Assembly (NCBI GenBank): GCA_029379385.1
Contig: CM055607.1
Coordinates: 36,949,235-37,013,234, forward strand
DNA: 64,000 nucleotides
Direction of reading: 5' to 3'
Source of the DNA: Quillaja saponaria
Lineage: Eukaryota; Streptophyta; Magnoliopsida; Fabales; Quillajaceae
Shown: piece by piece, positions 26,123 through 39,061 of the stretch
Numbering within the stretch: position 1 is the first letter of the stretch
Layout: each line of letters opens with the position of its first letter
Program-made: the position numbers and the translations under genes
Notes under the pieces: generated by a model
Told to the model about the DNA's origin: nothing
The model's input: only the letters and a program-made list of their open reading frames with translations
The model's database searches: none

Positions 26123-28248
26123 ATGGCGTCGGTGTTTCTGCATCATGTCGTGGGCGATCTGACCGTGGGGAAGCCAGAGCTTGTGGAATTTCATGAAACG
26201 GAGACCGTGGAATCTGCGATTCAGGCAATTGGAGAATCAACTGAGAGCAGTTTACCCATTTGGAAGAGGAGATCGGGTATGGTTGAGAATAGTGAAATTA
26301 GGCAACAGCGATTTGTGGGTATTCTTAATTCATTGGATATAGTGGCCTTTCTTGCAAAGAATGAGTTTTTGGAGGATCAGGAGAAGGCCATGAAGACTCC
26401 CGTAACCGAGGTTATTGTTCGAAATAATTCCTTATTGAGGCAGGTTGATCCTGGAACAAGGTTAGCTGCTATATTTTTAAATTCATGTTTTTTAAGGATT
26501 CATACTCAATAAATTGATTTTGACTGCTGTCGTTTATTATTTCACTGGAAGGGTTTTCTTTAAAATTTGTGGCATGTGCTTGATACCCAATTTACTGTTT
26601 CCTTTTGTGGTCATACTCAATGTCATTGTTATCGTTGTGAATTGTGATGATAGTGCTCAGATGAACAGCAAGATTAAATGAGAATTGCTGTTTCTGTTAT
26701 ATTTCTATTAATTGTGAATGCCGTTCTCAACTTCTGGAGATTTCTGGCTATGGTTATGAGATTCTTCTTTAATTCTTCAAACAATAAACAAAAGAAATGT
26801 AGGAGTACTGCTGACTTATATTCAAAATCAATAGTTGTTGTTAAAGCTGAAAAGGGATAAGTTTATGCACATAACCAGGGCAGAAAGCGTTTTTTTTTTT
26901 TTTTCATTTTTTATACACGTTTCAGTCGCTTTTGTCTATAAATACATATCTGGAGAATTCGCGATATGTCTCAATAAGAAAGCTTACCAGTATATAAACC
27001 TAAAAATATGCTTTTGACCTTTCCATTTAGTGGCACCTCCTGCTCCTTTAAAGGAGAAAGTTAGTATGATAGGTTGGGGAATGGGGACTTGCTGGGGCCT
27101 GGGGGTGTCTGCATGGGAGAAAACAAGTCCCTACATTTATAGACAGCTCAGACAATGAGCTATGCAGAAACGAGACACTGAATTTTGAACTTTAAGTTGT
27201 ATCTACCTGTCGTTTCTTTATATAAAATCAAATAAATACATTTTCTTTTCTTTTCTTTAAAACACAAGAAAAAGGAAACTGATATTTTTTTATTTTGACT
27301 TCTGTTTGTTCAAGATTGATGGATGCACTGGAGATGATGACGCATGGGGTTAGACGGTTTCTTGTTCCGAAGAGTGTAGTATGGAAAGGCATGAGTAAGC
27401 GATTCTCGATTCTCTACAATGGAAAGTGGCTCAAGAACATTGATACTTCTAGCGGCAGCAACAATAAATTAATTGCAAACACCAATCGACCTCCATCTCC
27501 CAGTGCCACCATTCGTGACAAGTTTTGCTGTCTCTCTAGAGAAGATGTCCTTCGTTTTGTAATTGGTTGCCTTGGTGCTCTCGCTCCACTCCCTCTCGCC
27601 ACTATCTCCACCCTTGGAGTCATTAATCCTAATTACTGCTCTATTGATTCTTTGCTCCCAGCCATTGAAGCCACTTGTAAGCTTCCTGAAGATCCCAGTG
27701 CGGTTGCAGTGGTGGAACGCACACCAGACGATCAGTATAAAATCATTGGAGAGATCTCTGCCTGTAAACTATGGAAATGTGATTACTTGGCTGCAGCATG
27801 GGCTTTAGCCAACTTCTCAGCAGGACAGTTTGTTATGGGAGTTGAGGATAATGTGACCTCAAGGGCTTTGCTAGATTTCAATGTAAACTCAGCTGTTGGT
27901 GATAATTTTGTCAATGGTGGTGGGTCTAGAAGACTCAGGAAATTTTGTAGCAGGAGTATTGGGTTCTTCAGTAATCCTGCTAGCCCAAGTTTTGGTGTCA
28001 GCAGGAGCATGTATAGGGGGAGAAGTGCACCACTGACTTGTAAGGTTACCAGTTCATTGGCTGCTGTTATGGCTCAGATGTTGTCTCACAGGGCAACTCA
28101 AGTGTGGGTTACCGAGGATGAGGGGGATGATATTTTAGTTGGAGTTGTTGGTTATGCTGACATTTTGTGTGCTGTGACCAAACAACCTGCAGCCTTTATT
28201 CCTGCAAATATATCTAGTGAGGCGTTTGGAAATGAAAGTCAGAATTGA
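26123..28248 (+). CDS. CBSX6: CBS-domain protein CBSX6
   Basis: There are two exons, 26123-26460 and 27315-28248 (1272 bp, 423 aa), joined in phase across an 854-bp intron with an arginine codon split AG/A. The N-terminus MASVFLHHVVGDLTVGKPEL, the first CBS half (FVGILNSLDIVAFLAK), the second (ALEMMTHGVRRFLVPK) and later CBS-like segments (YKIIGEISACKLWK, VTEDEGDDILVGVVGYADIL) follow the plant CBSX6 pattern. Length matches Arabidopsis (~425 aa). CBS pairs bind adenosine nucleotides in many proteins. The Arabidopsis CBSX1/2 paralogues regulate thioredoxins; a specific role for CBSX6 is not known to me. A Ser/Arg-rich stretch (SRRLRKFCSRS) precedes the last CBS unit. Confidence 0.93.
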
Positions 28249-28340
28249 GTATTTTCATTTATTAATTTCTTTTCAAAGTAGTTCATTTGTTGTACTCCAT
28301 ATTCTTAGAATACATTATAGCAGGAAAAATTGGCTTTCTG

Positions 28341-28388
28341 GGTTTTGGTTTTGGTTTTGGTTTTGGTTTTGGTTTTGGTTTTGGTTTT
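28341..28388 (+). repeat. (GGTTTT)8 microsatellite in the CBSX6 3' region
   Basis: Eight perfect copies of the hexamer begin about 90 bp after the CBSX6 stop, so they are probably in its 3' UTR. Paired Gs repeat every 6 bp. Confidence 0.95.
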
Positions 28389-31171
28389 GTGTTAAGTCTG
28401 TAACTATTTGATAATAAAACAAATGAGCTGTCATTACACATGTTGGCTGAAAATTTAAGATCATGTCTAGGCTGGCGTCTAGGATGCATGTGTTTAGATT
28501 TTGAAGTGACTAGGCAATAAAACCATTTACTGTGCAATTGTGCATGTGTGAGGCTGAAGAGCTTTGTTTGAGTTAGTTCCTTGTGCAAGTCATTGTCAAT
28601 GGGAATAAAAGACCACTTATACAAGTGAGAATCTGAGACTATTCAAAAGTCCAAGCCCGGCACCAATTCTGTCCCCCACCGCCAATATGAGTTGATAGAC
28701 ATAGTCCACAGAGGATTTTTAGACTCACATGCCTCCAAGGGTGACTTCAGGATTGTTCTTTTTTCTTTTTGGGTTAATTTTGGAATTGCAAAAGTGAGAG
28801 ACAGCTTTTCTTACATGTAAATAACTTACTTTTACATATGGAGGTCTATATATCTATGTATTAAAATCATATCTTGGCTAGCACTTGAATCAAATATTAT
28901 CGGATAGTATATTGTTAAATATAAATTCGAATAATACCGATAATGTTCATATTTAAAAAATATTCAAATAGTTTATAAATATGTTAATATTTGAATATTT
29001 TCACGAATACAAATAAAATAGTAAGGAATATCATATATCAAATTGAAACAAATATTATAAATAATTTATTGAATATCAAATCGAATACTGGTATATTCGA
29101 ATTTGAACATCAATCTTAATTTGAATTCGATTCAAATTAACCTTGAATATAATAGTTAATTCGAATATGAATTCAAATACGAGTAGTTCGATTTCGTGTC
29201 CAGTCAGATCCCCGTCTAAGTTTGCTGCTGCATAGGAAATGGTTCTTGCTGCTCTGATATCCTTCTATATATTGAAAGTAAATTAAGCTAAAATGCATGT
29301 CGGTAATGTTGGAGAATTTCAAGTTTGAAAGCTTCTTATCCAAGCTTTTAGAATTGTAAAAGAGCAATAATGCAACAACTTCTGAAGATTCAGATAGATA
29401 GATTATTGATCGATCGAAGAGATTAGATGCTCAAAGAGAAAAAGAAGTTATACTTATATGTAGTTCCATTCCATGCTTCCTAGGAAATTGTTCTGATAAC
29501 TACGTGCACTTGCACCTATCTATCCCCACATTTGCTTAATTATTTTCCATCACAAAGAACACGGAATCCAAATATAAGCCACATGAAAAACCAAGAAATA
29601 TATTAGGGGACATTCTCTCTTATGCTGCAGGGTCATGAACAAAATGCACACAACTAATTGATTACTGAAATGGGAAAATTATTCCAAATTAAGAATGAGA
29701 ACTGGTTCCTGGGGAGAGGAGATAAAAGAAAATTGGTGTAAAAAGATTGCAAGGCCATCTTTGCCACCCAATCCTATGTATAGAAAAGACATGTCATTCT
29801 AGGAGCCACTCAATTTGGAACCAAGCAAGCTGGTGCATTTATTCAATTAGAACCAACAACATTTCCTATTTGACAAGCCACAACCAAACAAACAAGGAAG
29901 AATAAATTACATAAGATGAAGGAATGTAATAAATAAATAAATAAATAAATAAGAGAAACAAATTTACTTCCCCTAAAAAAAGAATGTCCAAAAAGAAAGA
30001 CCAAAACAATCACAAAGCACATTTTTTTTACCATCAATATATTTAATTAGAATAATAGAATTTTCTGTGATGAATTTATTCTGAACCTTAAAGGGAAATA
30101 AAGGCAACGTTTTCAAACCATTCAATCACAAAAGAGAAAAAACAAAGACTCAAACAAACCAGAACCATTGTTAGAATTTAAAATCTTTCTAGAGAAATAA
30201 GAAAAGAAATTTGAATTCCATCCCATCAAAATTAGCTACCATTCATGCATGCATAAAAAGAATGGAATGTATAATAGTGGAATTTATAAAAGAAGAGTAC
30301 TCATATTCCCATATATGGAAAAGCAACCGAATTCAACACTAACACATATATATTTTTTGTTGGGGATGTATAAATTACTACTAGTATCAAACAAAATAGG
30401 ACAAAAAAAGAAAAATAAATATATTTCTATTTGTAAGCATGAAATTCTGAAGACCCAACTTTGTCTAATGGTAAGAATGATAGGTAACTAATAGTGAAAT
30501 TCTGAAGCTAGCCCCTATTTGCCAAGATGGTGGAATATTTGCTGGAAATCATTCAATTCCTTATTCTATATTGAAACATTGCTGACCGTATATATAGAAC
30601 GCATACACAAAAACCCACTGGGAAAGCAACTAAACACTTTGATGCACTAACAAAAACTCTTTACACAATATTATGTCACGATCCTTCACAGAATCCACAG
30701 CATAGAATCCTATACACCCACCAACCAATCTCTCCAGATATTAATTAATTACATCAAACTGTTAAAAAAAAAATACATTTCATTCAAAAACTTAAAATTT
30801 TAAGTGAGACCTCATAAATATATTTTTATTATTTACACGCTTTGCACACGCAAGTCTATTGAACTTGACAATAATAAATTTATTACCTCTTGACTGTAGA
30901 AATTCTGATACCATGTCAAAGAATCAATTCACAATAAAATAAATTGTTCATGTTTTGTTCACTTACACTCAAAGAAAGACAAAATAAATCAAAAGGTTGC
31001 TTTGTCGTCCCACGCCTATAAAACCTAAATTGATGGATTGACCATCATATAATTAGTTATCTGGCTCTGCATATGCATGCATATAAATACGCTACTCAAT
31101 CACTCACTGTTTTACACATATATTACATCCTTCCAATTCACCCTCTACTTAATATTACAAAAGAACAAAGA
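28389..31171. other. Intergenic spacer between CBSX6 and PIN5
   Basis: This AT-rich, 2.8-kb spacer has no supported gene. It contains an AT-rich dispersed-repeat-like block (28880-29190), a tetranucleotide run of AAAT at about 29928-29952, and a possible retroelement primer-binding site at about 30904-30917. The last few hundred bases (TATAAATA at about 31081) probably include the PIN5 promoter. Confidence 0.5.
28880..29190. repeat. AT-rich repeat-like block with TTCGAAT words
   Basis: The motif ATTCGAA/TTCGAAT and variants recur many times over about 300 bp, with palindromic AATTCGAATT-like cores, unlike flanking DNA. This style occurs in AT-rich plant MITE-like repeats. No clear terminal inverted repeats or target duplication were identified. 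Confidence 0.4.
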
Positions 31172-32937
31172 ATGATCGGGTGGGAAGATGTGTACAAGGT
31201 GGTGGTGGCAATGGTACCACTCTATTTTGCACTAATGTTAGGTTATGGGTCAGTGAAATGGTGGAAGATATTCACACGGGAGCAGTGTGATGCAATAAAC
31301 TGTCTAGTTTGCTATTTTACACTTCCACTCTTCACCTTTGAGTTCACAGCTCATATTGATCCATTCAAAATGAATTTCTTGTTCCTTGGTGGTGATACCA
31401 TATCCAAATTCATTATTGTTGCGGTGCTTGCATTTTGGGCCAAGTTTAGTAGCAAAGGAAGCTATGCTTGGTCTATAACAAGCTTTTCTTTGAGTACTTT
31501 AACTAATTCTCTTGTTGTAGGAGTTCCATTAATGAAAGCCATGTATGGTCCAATAGGTGTGGACCTTGTTGTCCAAGGTTCTGTTGTGCAGGCTATTATA
31601 TGGCTCACTGTTCTTCTGTTTGTCTTAGAATTTAGACGAACGAGAATAGACGGTGCTGGAACCAAAAAAATAAGTAGCAGTGCTATGGTAGATTCTCCGG
31701 CTGCTCTATCGGGTACCGAACCTTCAGGGAAAGATGTAGAGGCAATTAGTGCAGGTAGCCTTGATGAGGGTATGGTGGGCACTAGACCATCTTTCTGGGT
31801 GTTGATGAGAGGTGTGTGGCTCAAACTTGCAATGAACCCTAACTCCTACGCGTGTATTCTTGGCATTTCTTGGGCTTTTGTAGCGAACAGGTATATATAT
31901 ACATATATATATACACTTCAACTATAATTTCTTTACTTGACTAGCTAGCTAGGTTTTAATATGTATGTATATATATGATTTGTAGGTGGCATTTCGAGAT
32001 GCCAACCATCATAGAGGGCTCTATATTAATCATGTCAAAAGCTGGGACAGGCACTGCCATGTTTAGCATGGGTGAGATATTACTAGACCAACATTAATTC
32101 ATTAATTTACATGCACTACCTATATGATCCTGTCTTTGTTTGTATTTTGTACATGTGTGTACTTCAGACCAATATATATATATATATAGAATTAATCCAT
32201 TTGTTTGTGTATAATTAAGCAGGGATCTTCATGGCACTGCAGGAGAAGGTGATAGCCTGTGGGGTGCCATTAACTGTGTTTGGTATGGTATTAAGGTTTA
32301 TCGCCGGACCAGCAGCTATGGCAATAGGTGCAATCGCCGTGGGATTGCACGGTGACGTTTTACGTGTCGCTATCATTCAGGTAAACTATTGCTGACGATG
32401 AGAAAACAACATAGAGATATGATCATCTTGTTCCACTTGAGTGATGGTCCTCAACTCAAATACTATAAGGAAAAAAAATATATATATATATATTTATTTG
32501 CAGTTCACATATTTTAATTAAAATGAAAAAGAAAATCAAGGGGCTAAAATACATGCTTGATAGTATTAGGTTAGGATATATATAGGAAGGTGGACATTGG
32601 GATCGCTATTATTTGATGAATACCTTATGGTTGTGTTAACTGTGTTGCAGTCAGCATTACCACAATCCATCACATCCTTCATTTTTGCTAGAGAATACGG
32701 ATTGCATCCAGAGGTTCTTAGTACTGCGTAAGTAATTCCCAGCTCCTTTACTTTTAGAAATATGAGTATGAATCTGATTTAACATATATAATATATTTTT
32801 AATTTCTTCCTCCAAAATAATTCGACTCCAATAAACTAATTAATTTCAAACTATTTGATTGCAGAGTAATCTTTGGAATGATGGTCTCTCTTCCGGTTTT
32901 CATTGCTTATTATGCGGTTTTGGAGTTTGTTCACTAG
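31172..32937 (+). CDS. PIN5: PIN5, short-loop (ER-type) auxin transporter
   Basis: Exons: 31172-31890, 31986-32071, 32223-32380, 32651-32727, 32865-32937 (1113 bp, 370 aa, in phase). The N-terminal bundle has MVPLYFALMLGYGSVKWW, ITREQ-like FTREQCDAIN, LVCYFTLPLFTFEF and the NSLVVGVPL crossover. A short loop (residues ~155-225, e.g. SGTEPSGKDVEAIS) replaces the long hydrophilic loop of plasma-membrane PINs. The C-terminal bundle has NPNSYACILGISWAF, ILIMSKAGTGTAMFSMG, HGDVLRVAIIQSALPQSITSF and FVH at the end. Known role: PIN5 sits in the ER and moves auxin between cytosol and ER lumen. The start is chosen by family similarity (MIGWEDVYKV); an in-frame ATG 33 codons upstream (31073) would add an atypical leader. 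The gene converges on UCH2. Confidence 0.95.
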
Positions 32938-33527
32938 ATGATTTTATTTATGAGATTGAAAATAAGAGAGCGGGAGAGAGGGATTGTTGAAAGTTGAAAC
33001 TTATTCTTGGGTCAATTGCTAAACTAACATTGTGTTTGTGGAAATAACGAAGAAAATGGTTCAACTCTTCCTTGACTGGTTTCTGTATATCATATTGAAG
33101 TATAGATGTTAGAACCAAGTTACAGCATAGCAAGTGCGAATTTGCTGCATTGGCAACATGCAAAACAATGAAATGGCCTCCCCATCGTCCGTAGTACAGC
33201 CATTTATTTCAATGCAACATGTACCAAAAGCCAATTACCTCTTGGCTTTTGGTCCTCCCTCGCCATGCTACCTGTCTATTAAATGGAAATGTAGGCCTAT
33301 CATAGCTTCTAGTTCCTCTATGATCAACTATCAACGAAATCCACGAGAAACATTAGTAAGAGACCCGCTCCTTTACTCAAAACAAGGCAGGATACAAGCT
33401 TGTGCTAACAGACAAAGAAAAAAAAAACAAGTGCATACAACAATACTTTAGATAAATGATAATTTAAGAGAAAAAAAAAAACCATTAAAACAATGCCAAC
33501 AGGCTTACAGCAACTGAAACACCTCCT
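32938..33527. other. Convergent 3' regions of PIN5 and UCH2
   Basis: The 3' UTRs of two converging genes lie here. One plus-strand frame of about 105 codons (33134-33451) has no family features and is probably chance. Confidence 0.45.
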
Positions 33528-36050
33528 TCACCGGGGGTTGCTTGTTTTTTGCTTGGCCTTCTCAATTAGGGGCTTTAACTGCTTTTTCTCAGCAAGAATC
33601 TTGAGGAAGTTGAACAAAAATGGAATGTAATTGTGTTTCCTACGGATATTTTCAGTTTTCCATTTTTTGAATTTTTCTTCCTCCATCAAGATCTTCTCTG
33701 TAGCAGCTTCAATCCCAGTGTTCACTTCTGAGAGAGATTTGTTCAGTGCCTCAAAGTTGCTGTCCACCAGTCTCTCGGATTTCATTACAGCCAACTGCTG
33801 CAAGATACGCTCCCTCCTCTTTTGGAGTTCCTTCAGTTCCGTGGTGTACATCTCTTTCCTGTTCTTGATAATTGCCATGAGATTAAATCTGATCTCACTT
33901 TGGGAATACCTTTCAATTCGTTCCTGGATGACAGGTTGCACCATTTGCAGCCAATCAATGTCACCTTGCCCACCAGGGCACTGACCAAGGCTAATGGGAC
34001 CCTCCTTCAATCCATCGAGTTCATACAATACCCCATCAACAGGCAGATAGCTTATAAAATGGTAAACATCATCATCCTTGCCAGCAACCTTCTGCTCCTC
34101 AGGTACAAAAGGCTCAGGCCTAGCAAAGCTATTATGGGCAGCGCGTATAGCTTCACTATTATTTATAGCCAGGCCTTTGAGTTCTGGTGGAAAGTTCTTG
34201 GTGAATTCTTTCAACTTCATCAATTCTTGCCCAATGTCAATGTCTGGAGAATTCAAAAGGATAGATAAGATTGCTTGGGTTGCACAAGCATTGTTGATTA
34301 CCTACATCAGAACACCAACATAAGTCTACGAAACAAATTATGGTTCAGTAAAATGGATATCAAGGAAACTGACCTGGCTCGCAAAGAACAAGTTAGGATT
34401 TGGATCCTTGATTACAAGACGGTCATCCTTTTCCCCTGGACGCCATTTGAAAAGAAAGATCAACCCATATACAGGCCTGTAATCAACGGGGAAAAATTTT
34501 CAAACATATTATTATAAAATTTGTGTGAACCTGTCAGAAGCTAAAGTAGCTGAGATGGTGTACCAACCTAAGATTGTCAAGAGAATCAAGATCCAATGAA
34601 TACAGCTCCTCAACCTGCCAAGGCATCAGAATTTGTCAGATCAAATGGAAGACAAAGGAAGTAATAGGTAATAAAAGGAACAGCATACATCAGGATAACA
34701 AATAAAAAACACATTCTCCACAAGCAGATAGCCTAACTATATTGCATCAATACAGGAAGACATCCCAGCATGAGAGGATTCAGCAAGAATAAAAAAAGAA
34801 TCAACATGATTGACAATCTCATATCACTAAGTGCAGCAAGTTCTTCCCTTATCACCTATAATTGGCATCAAAGTAACTATGGTTGAAGGAAACTTGGGCA
34901 GAGACAATATTATGGGAGTGGTAAGTCCAAAGTTATGCAAGACAAATAGAAAAGAGATAATGTGCCACAAGCTAAAACCATAGAAAAGCAAGCATCATAA
35001 AAAACAAAACAAGCTATATATATCCAGAACATTTACCTGGACTCCTTTTACTTGCATTTGTTGTATAAGTTCTGTAAATACACCTGGAAAGCAAGACAAG
35101 AATCTTAAAACAAGTCTCCAATCAGAACCTATGTTGATACAAAGAGAAAGATCTTACTTGAGAGAATAATAAGCAGAATACTTTTAAAACTTGTAACCTA
35201 GTGATATCATCCCATCCTTAACCATCTAAGATAGCATACAACATATGAATAGTAAAAATGATGTGAATGATTTCTTATTTCATTCACGTTGAAGGTTTAG
35301 GAGTTCACAAACAGTGTCAGAAAAAAACTGTAGAAATGTTTTCTTTAACTAACAATGCTTCATACATTGTGTAAAAATATGCTAACAGTTAAGGATTTCA
35401 GATTAAATCATATACCCTCTTAGTCTCACTTTTTCAGCTAGTGATTATATGTAGTCCACTCTATATTAGAGTAGCAAATCCTGATACTTCTATTTCCCCC
35501 TCTGTTTACGTTTTCACGTTATCACCAACCCTCTCTTTTTTACTCTCACTCTCTCTAGTGAATCTATATTTTCTTGCCCCTCCCTGGAACCAAACAAGTA
35601 CATGAACTTCTTTCCCCTCTACGTTTGCGAAACAATGATCAACATTCAATACCAAATAGAACATTAAGGGTCCAATATCTTCAACCTCTCTCCCGATTTG
35701 TAATGCCAACATACCATCCAATTTCTTTACATATAATCATTGTGAAACACTACACAGCCAAATTTGAGCAACCAGAAACAAAAACCAGTCCAATTCTTTT
35801 CAAGGAGAGGAAGATGACAGTTAGTGCCTTGATGCAAACAGAAGATGGCCAGATAGGATTCAAGTTATAAATCAAGACTTTTAAAAAATGATGTTTGTCA
35901 CTGCTCTATCTTGTTACATTCCCATAATCTAACTCATTTCATGATCATAAAATTCTTATACACAATATCCAAAAAATAAAGGAAAACAGAAGACAAGCTT
36001 CTGACGCCTGACTGCATACCTGGATCAGACTCAATTGTGCACCAAGACAT
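33528..36050 (-). CDS. UCH2: UCH2, UCH37/UCHL5-type ubiquitin C-terminal hydrolase
   Basis: Exons (high to low): 36020-36050, 35037-35083, 34568-34614, 34374-34476, 33528-34301 (1002 bp, 333 aa, in phase). The start [17 protein letters not shown] is the family N-terminus. The catalytic domain shows the oxyanion-hole region (YGLIFLFKW), nucleophile Cys in NNACATQA, His in [12 protein letters not shown] and Asp in the following [11 protein letters not shown]. The C-terminal ~100 residues ([53 protein letters not shown]) form the UCHL5 tail that binds the proteasome (RPN13) or INO80-type partners. Known role: deubiquitination on the 26S proteasome; Arabidopsis UCH1/UCH2 affect shoot architecture. 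An acceptor at about 36111 and GC-rich sequence at 36800-36950 suggest a non-coding first exon and 5' UTR intron. Confidence 0.95.
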
Positions 36051-39000
36051 GTTGTTAACTTTACAGGCTGCCCACTGGGAGAGGAGTGTGCGAGATAGAT
36101 CAGTAAGAACCTACAGAACAACAGAATTTGATTTAGTGAATCAAAAAATATACATATAAAACAAAAATAAGTATATTTTGATAAGTGTAAGCAAAAACAA
36201 GAATAACTGAGCATCCATTACAAATAGCCTACTCAAATATTAAGGAAATATGAGAAAATTAATTCTATTCAGTGCATAAGTTCAAAAGAGGGGTGAGGAA
36301 GAACAAGACCTTATTATAGTCATAGCAATATGTACTATGTAGTAAGCATAGTTGCATGGAAATTCGCAAAATGTGGCATAGACCAGGCTTAGGACCAATT
36401 TGTTGCAGCTGGAACAGGGAACGCCTTAGTTGGTCAAGGCTTAATAAAAATTTGACAAGTTTACTAACGAGACTTGACAAAAGATACATCAGAAAAGTTC
36501 ATATCAGTGTAGTTAACCTAGCTATTTTGAATGGAATGGGTGGTTTCTGCAACATAGAAAATAAGTGCTATTCTAAGTACTACAGCTGCTGCAGCCCAAG
36601 TAAGACATAGAGGGTTAATTAATCTGCGAAAAGTTAGTCTCTTAATATTTCTAACCCTAAAAATTTGTATCCAGGTGAATCCCACAAAATTACAGAAGGA
36701 AGAATAAAATAAACGAAGTCAAAAAATTAACAGCTTGTTTGAACGGAAATCAAAAGTCGATTAGAACACATGAAAAGAAAAATCAGACATGGAGGGTGCA
36801 CTACCTGTTACAGAGACTCACGGAGGCCGTTCTTGTGCTTCTGCGGATTTCCGTACGGGAAGTCGGTCGTCGACTCTGCTCTGTGTTGAGACTTGGTATT
36901 GTAGGTTCCTGCTTCCTGCTAAGGACTAACAAATTGGTCTATGACTGAGAGTAGGACCGAGACAGCCCATTTATATATGGTCTACTTTTGGTGGGCTTCT
37001 AGGGAAATTAGGCCCATGAAAATGTGGGTCAAACAGTAAGTTATTTATTATTATTATTATTTTTTTAATAAAAAAATTATGAGTAAATTGAAGCTTGAAA
37101 ACAATTTACAATTTAATCCAAACTCTAAATATTTTTTTAAAAATGTCTAAAAATCTCTTATAGCCTCTTATTGTTACAAGATATTTATAATTTTATTATT
37201 ATAAAATTTAAAATAAAATATAAATCAAAATATGAATTAATTAGTATTCCTTAAATTATGGTTAAAAAATAAAATAAAGTATGTTTTCAAAGTACTATCA
37301 TTTTTAAAGAATATGCATCTCGAGAAGTCTACGATGGATTCAGAACTGAGATCTATGCCCATCACGAAGTTGACTATTTTTTATGAGATTACAAATCTAT
37401 TTTTTCGATTTCCATTGCCTATATTGTTCTGTCGACCATAAATTGTTCACCTTAAAAACTCATTGATATTATGAGTATGATCAAGCGTGGAAGGCACTCG
37501 GTCCTCCAAATTTTCAAGAATTGTGAGAGGCTCACTGGACACCATGTGACATGTGATGCTCATCTAGTAATTGGACCCTATCTTCATCTTAACTAGTTTT
37601 AGTATTCGTGTAAAATTTATAAATAATAATTTTTTCTTATTTTTAATTATATTATTAATATAAAATTATTTATTTTTTTATATCTTATTCAAGTTAAATA
37701 ATATCATTTCTTTAATAATTTTAAAGTTGTAATTGTCTTTTAATAACAACACACTAAGTGTATTTTAGATAATTTATCTCAATTTTAAACTTGAGAATAA
37801 GTAGATGTAAATTTTAAGAATTAAAGAGATATTTGTGTAATATCAGAATAATATAAGAGATTTGAGAATAACTTTTAAAAAAAATTATTAATCACCCAAA
37901 CAAAAAAGAGAGATTGTAAGATAAACAATATTATTTTTTTTTGGTTACTATTGTAAAATAAACTTTGAACACAAGAATCATAGAGATTTTTAACCCAAAA
38001 CGCACACAAACATTATTGGCAACCCATATACGTCCTAGTTTTTCTTACTAATTTATATTTTATTTTATATGGTACATAATAATAATATAAATTAATTTAA
38101 GATTTCAAGTTTGAATAGACCCGGATAACTTAATAGAGTTAAGAGATAATAAAATAATGGTCAAAATTTTACTAATTTATTGTGAAATATCTATTAAAAT
38201 ATAATTCATCAGAAATAATGTTGATTTGTTATTAAATATTAATATAAAAATATACTAAATAATGGCTATAATGATACACAAATAGTCACAAGAATTGTTG
38301 ATTTACCCAATATCATTAGCAAGGCATTTAGCACGGGGTTTGAGATAACAAGCTAGATGATGTTATTTTTTCATATAAAAAATAGATATGATTTTTAAAA
38401 TTATAAAATGATATTTTGGTATTTGGAATACAAGAACGAAATTAAATTTTTGATTGAATTATAAAATTAAAAGAGTAATTTAGCAAAAATAAAATAAAAA
38501 AATTTGTGAGAACGTGAATTCCATTCTCATTCATACGTGGGAAAATCCTTGTTACAGATAATATCCAACTGTATTTTATATAGTGCAGCGGCAGCAGTAT
38601 ATGTGATGTGGTTTGTGTTATTCGTTTCATAGAAGAAGATCGTGCGAAGCTTAATTCTCCACCGTTTCTTACGCAACTTGACCGTGTTGTTCGGGTTTGC
38701 CAATAGAATTCTTCAGGGACACGGTCTCTCCTTAATTAGTTATTTAGTACGTATATATATAACTATAAATATTCCTCCCTTAATCCTGATTTCTCTGAAA
38801 AATTGTTGTTGCTGTTGTTGTTGTTGTTTTTTTTTTTTAATCAAAATTCAACTCTGTGATATTCCCATGCATCCCTAAATGTACGCATATATAACAAATC
38901 TTTTTGAAAAATGAAAATAAAAATCCCAAATTCTGCGGACTTGCGTATAAAGGGTGTTCTTCAGAACCCCTTTTGATTTTCGATCACCACGCTAGCTTTC

Positions 39001-39061
39001 CTGTGTGTCTCCTAAACAGAGCTAGCGCTCTTGTCCCTTCCTGCTGACCCTTTTCAGTTTT
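36051..39061. other. UCH2 leader region, AT-rich spacer, 5' flank of the DUF707 gene
   Basis: A probable UCH2 non-coding leader exon lies around 36806-36950. Positions 37020-38560 are very AT-rich apart from a higher-GC island at about 37320-37580 that has no recognisable gene. An interrupted GTT run with T-tract is at 38802-38827. The sequence from about 38940 to 39061 (TATAAAG near 38946, then C/T-rich) looks like the promoter and 5' UTR of the DUF707 gene. Confidence 0.45.

Noticed and set aside
28283..28624. Minus-strand frame with a KP dipeptide run
   Set aside because: The run is the translation of the (GGTTTT)8 microsatellite.
33631..34323. Plus-strand frames of 81-148 codons
   Set aside because: They are shadows of the UCH2 last exon on the opposite strand.
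37460..37600. Short plus-strand frame in a higher-GC island (MIKRGRHSV...)
   Set aside because: Only 38 codons, no known family, surrounded by AT-rich DNA; not supportable as a gene.
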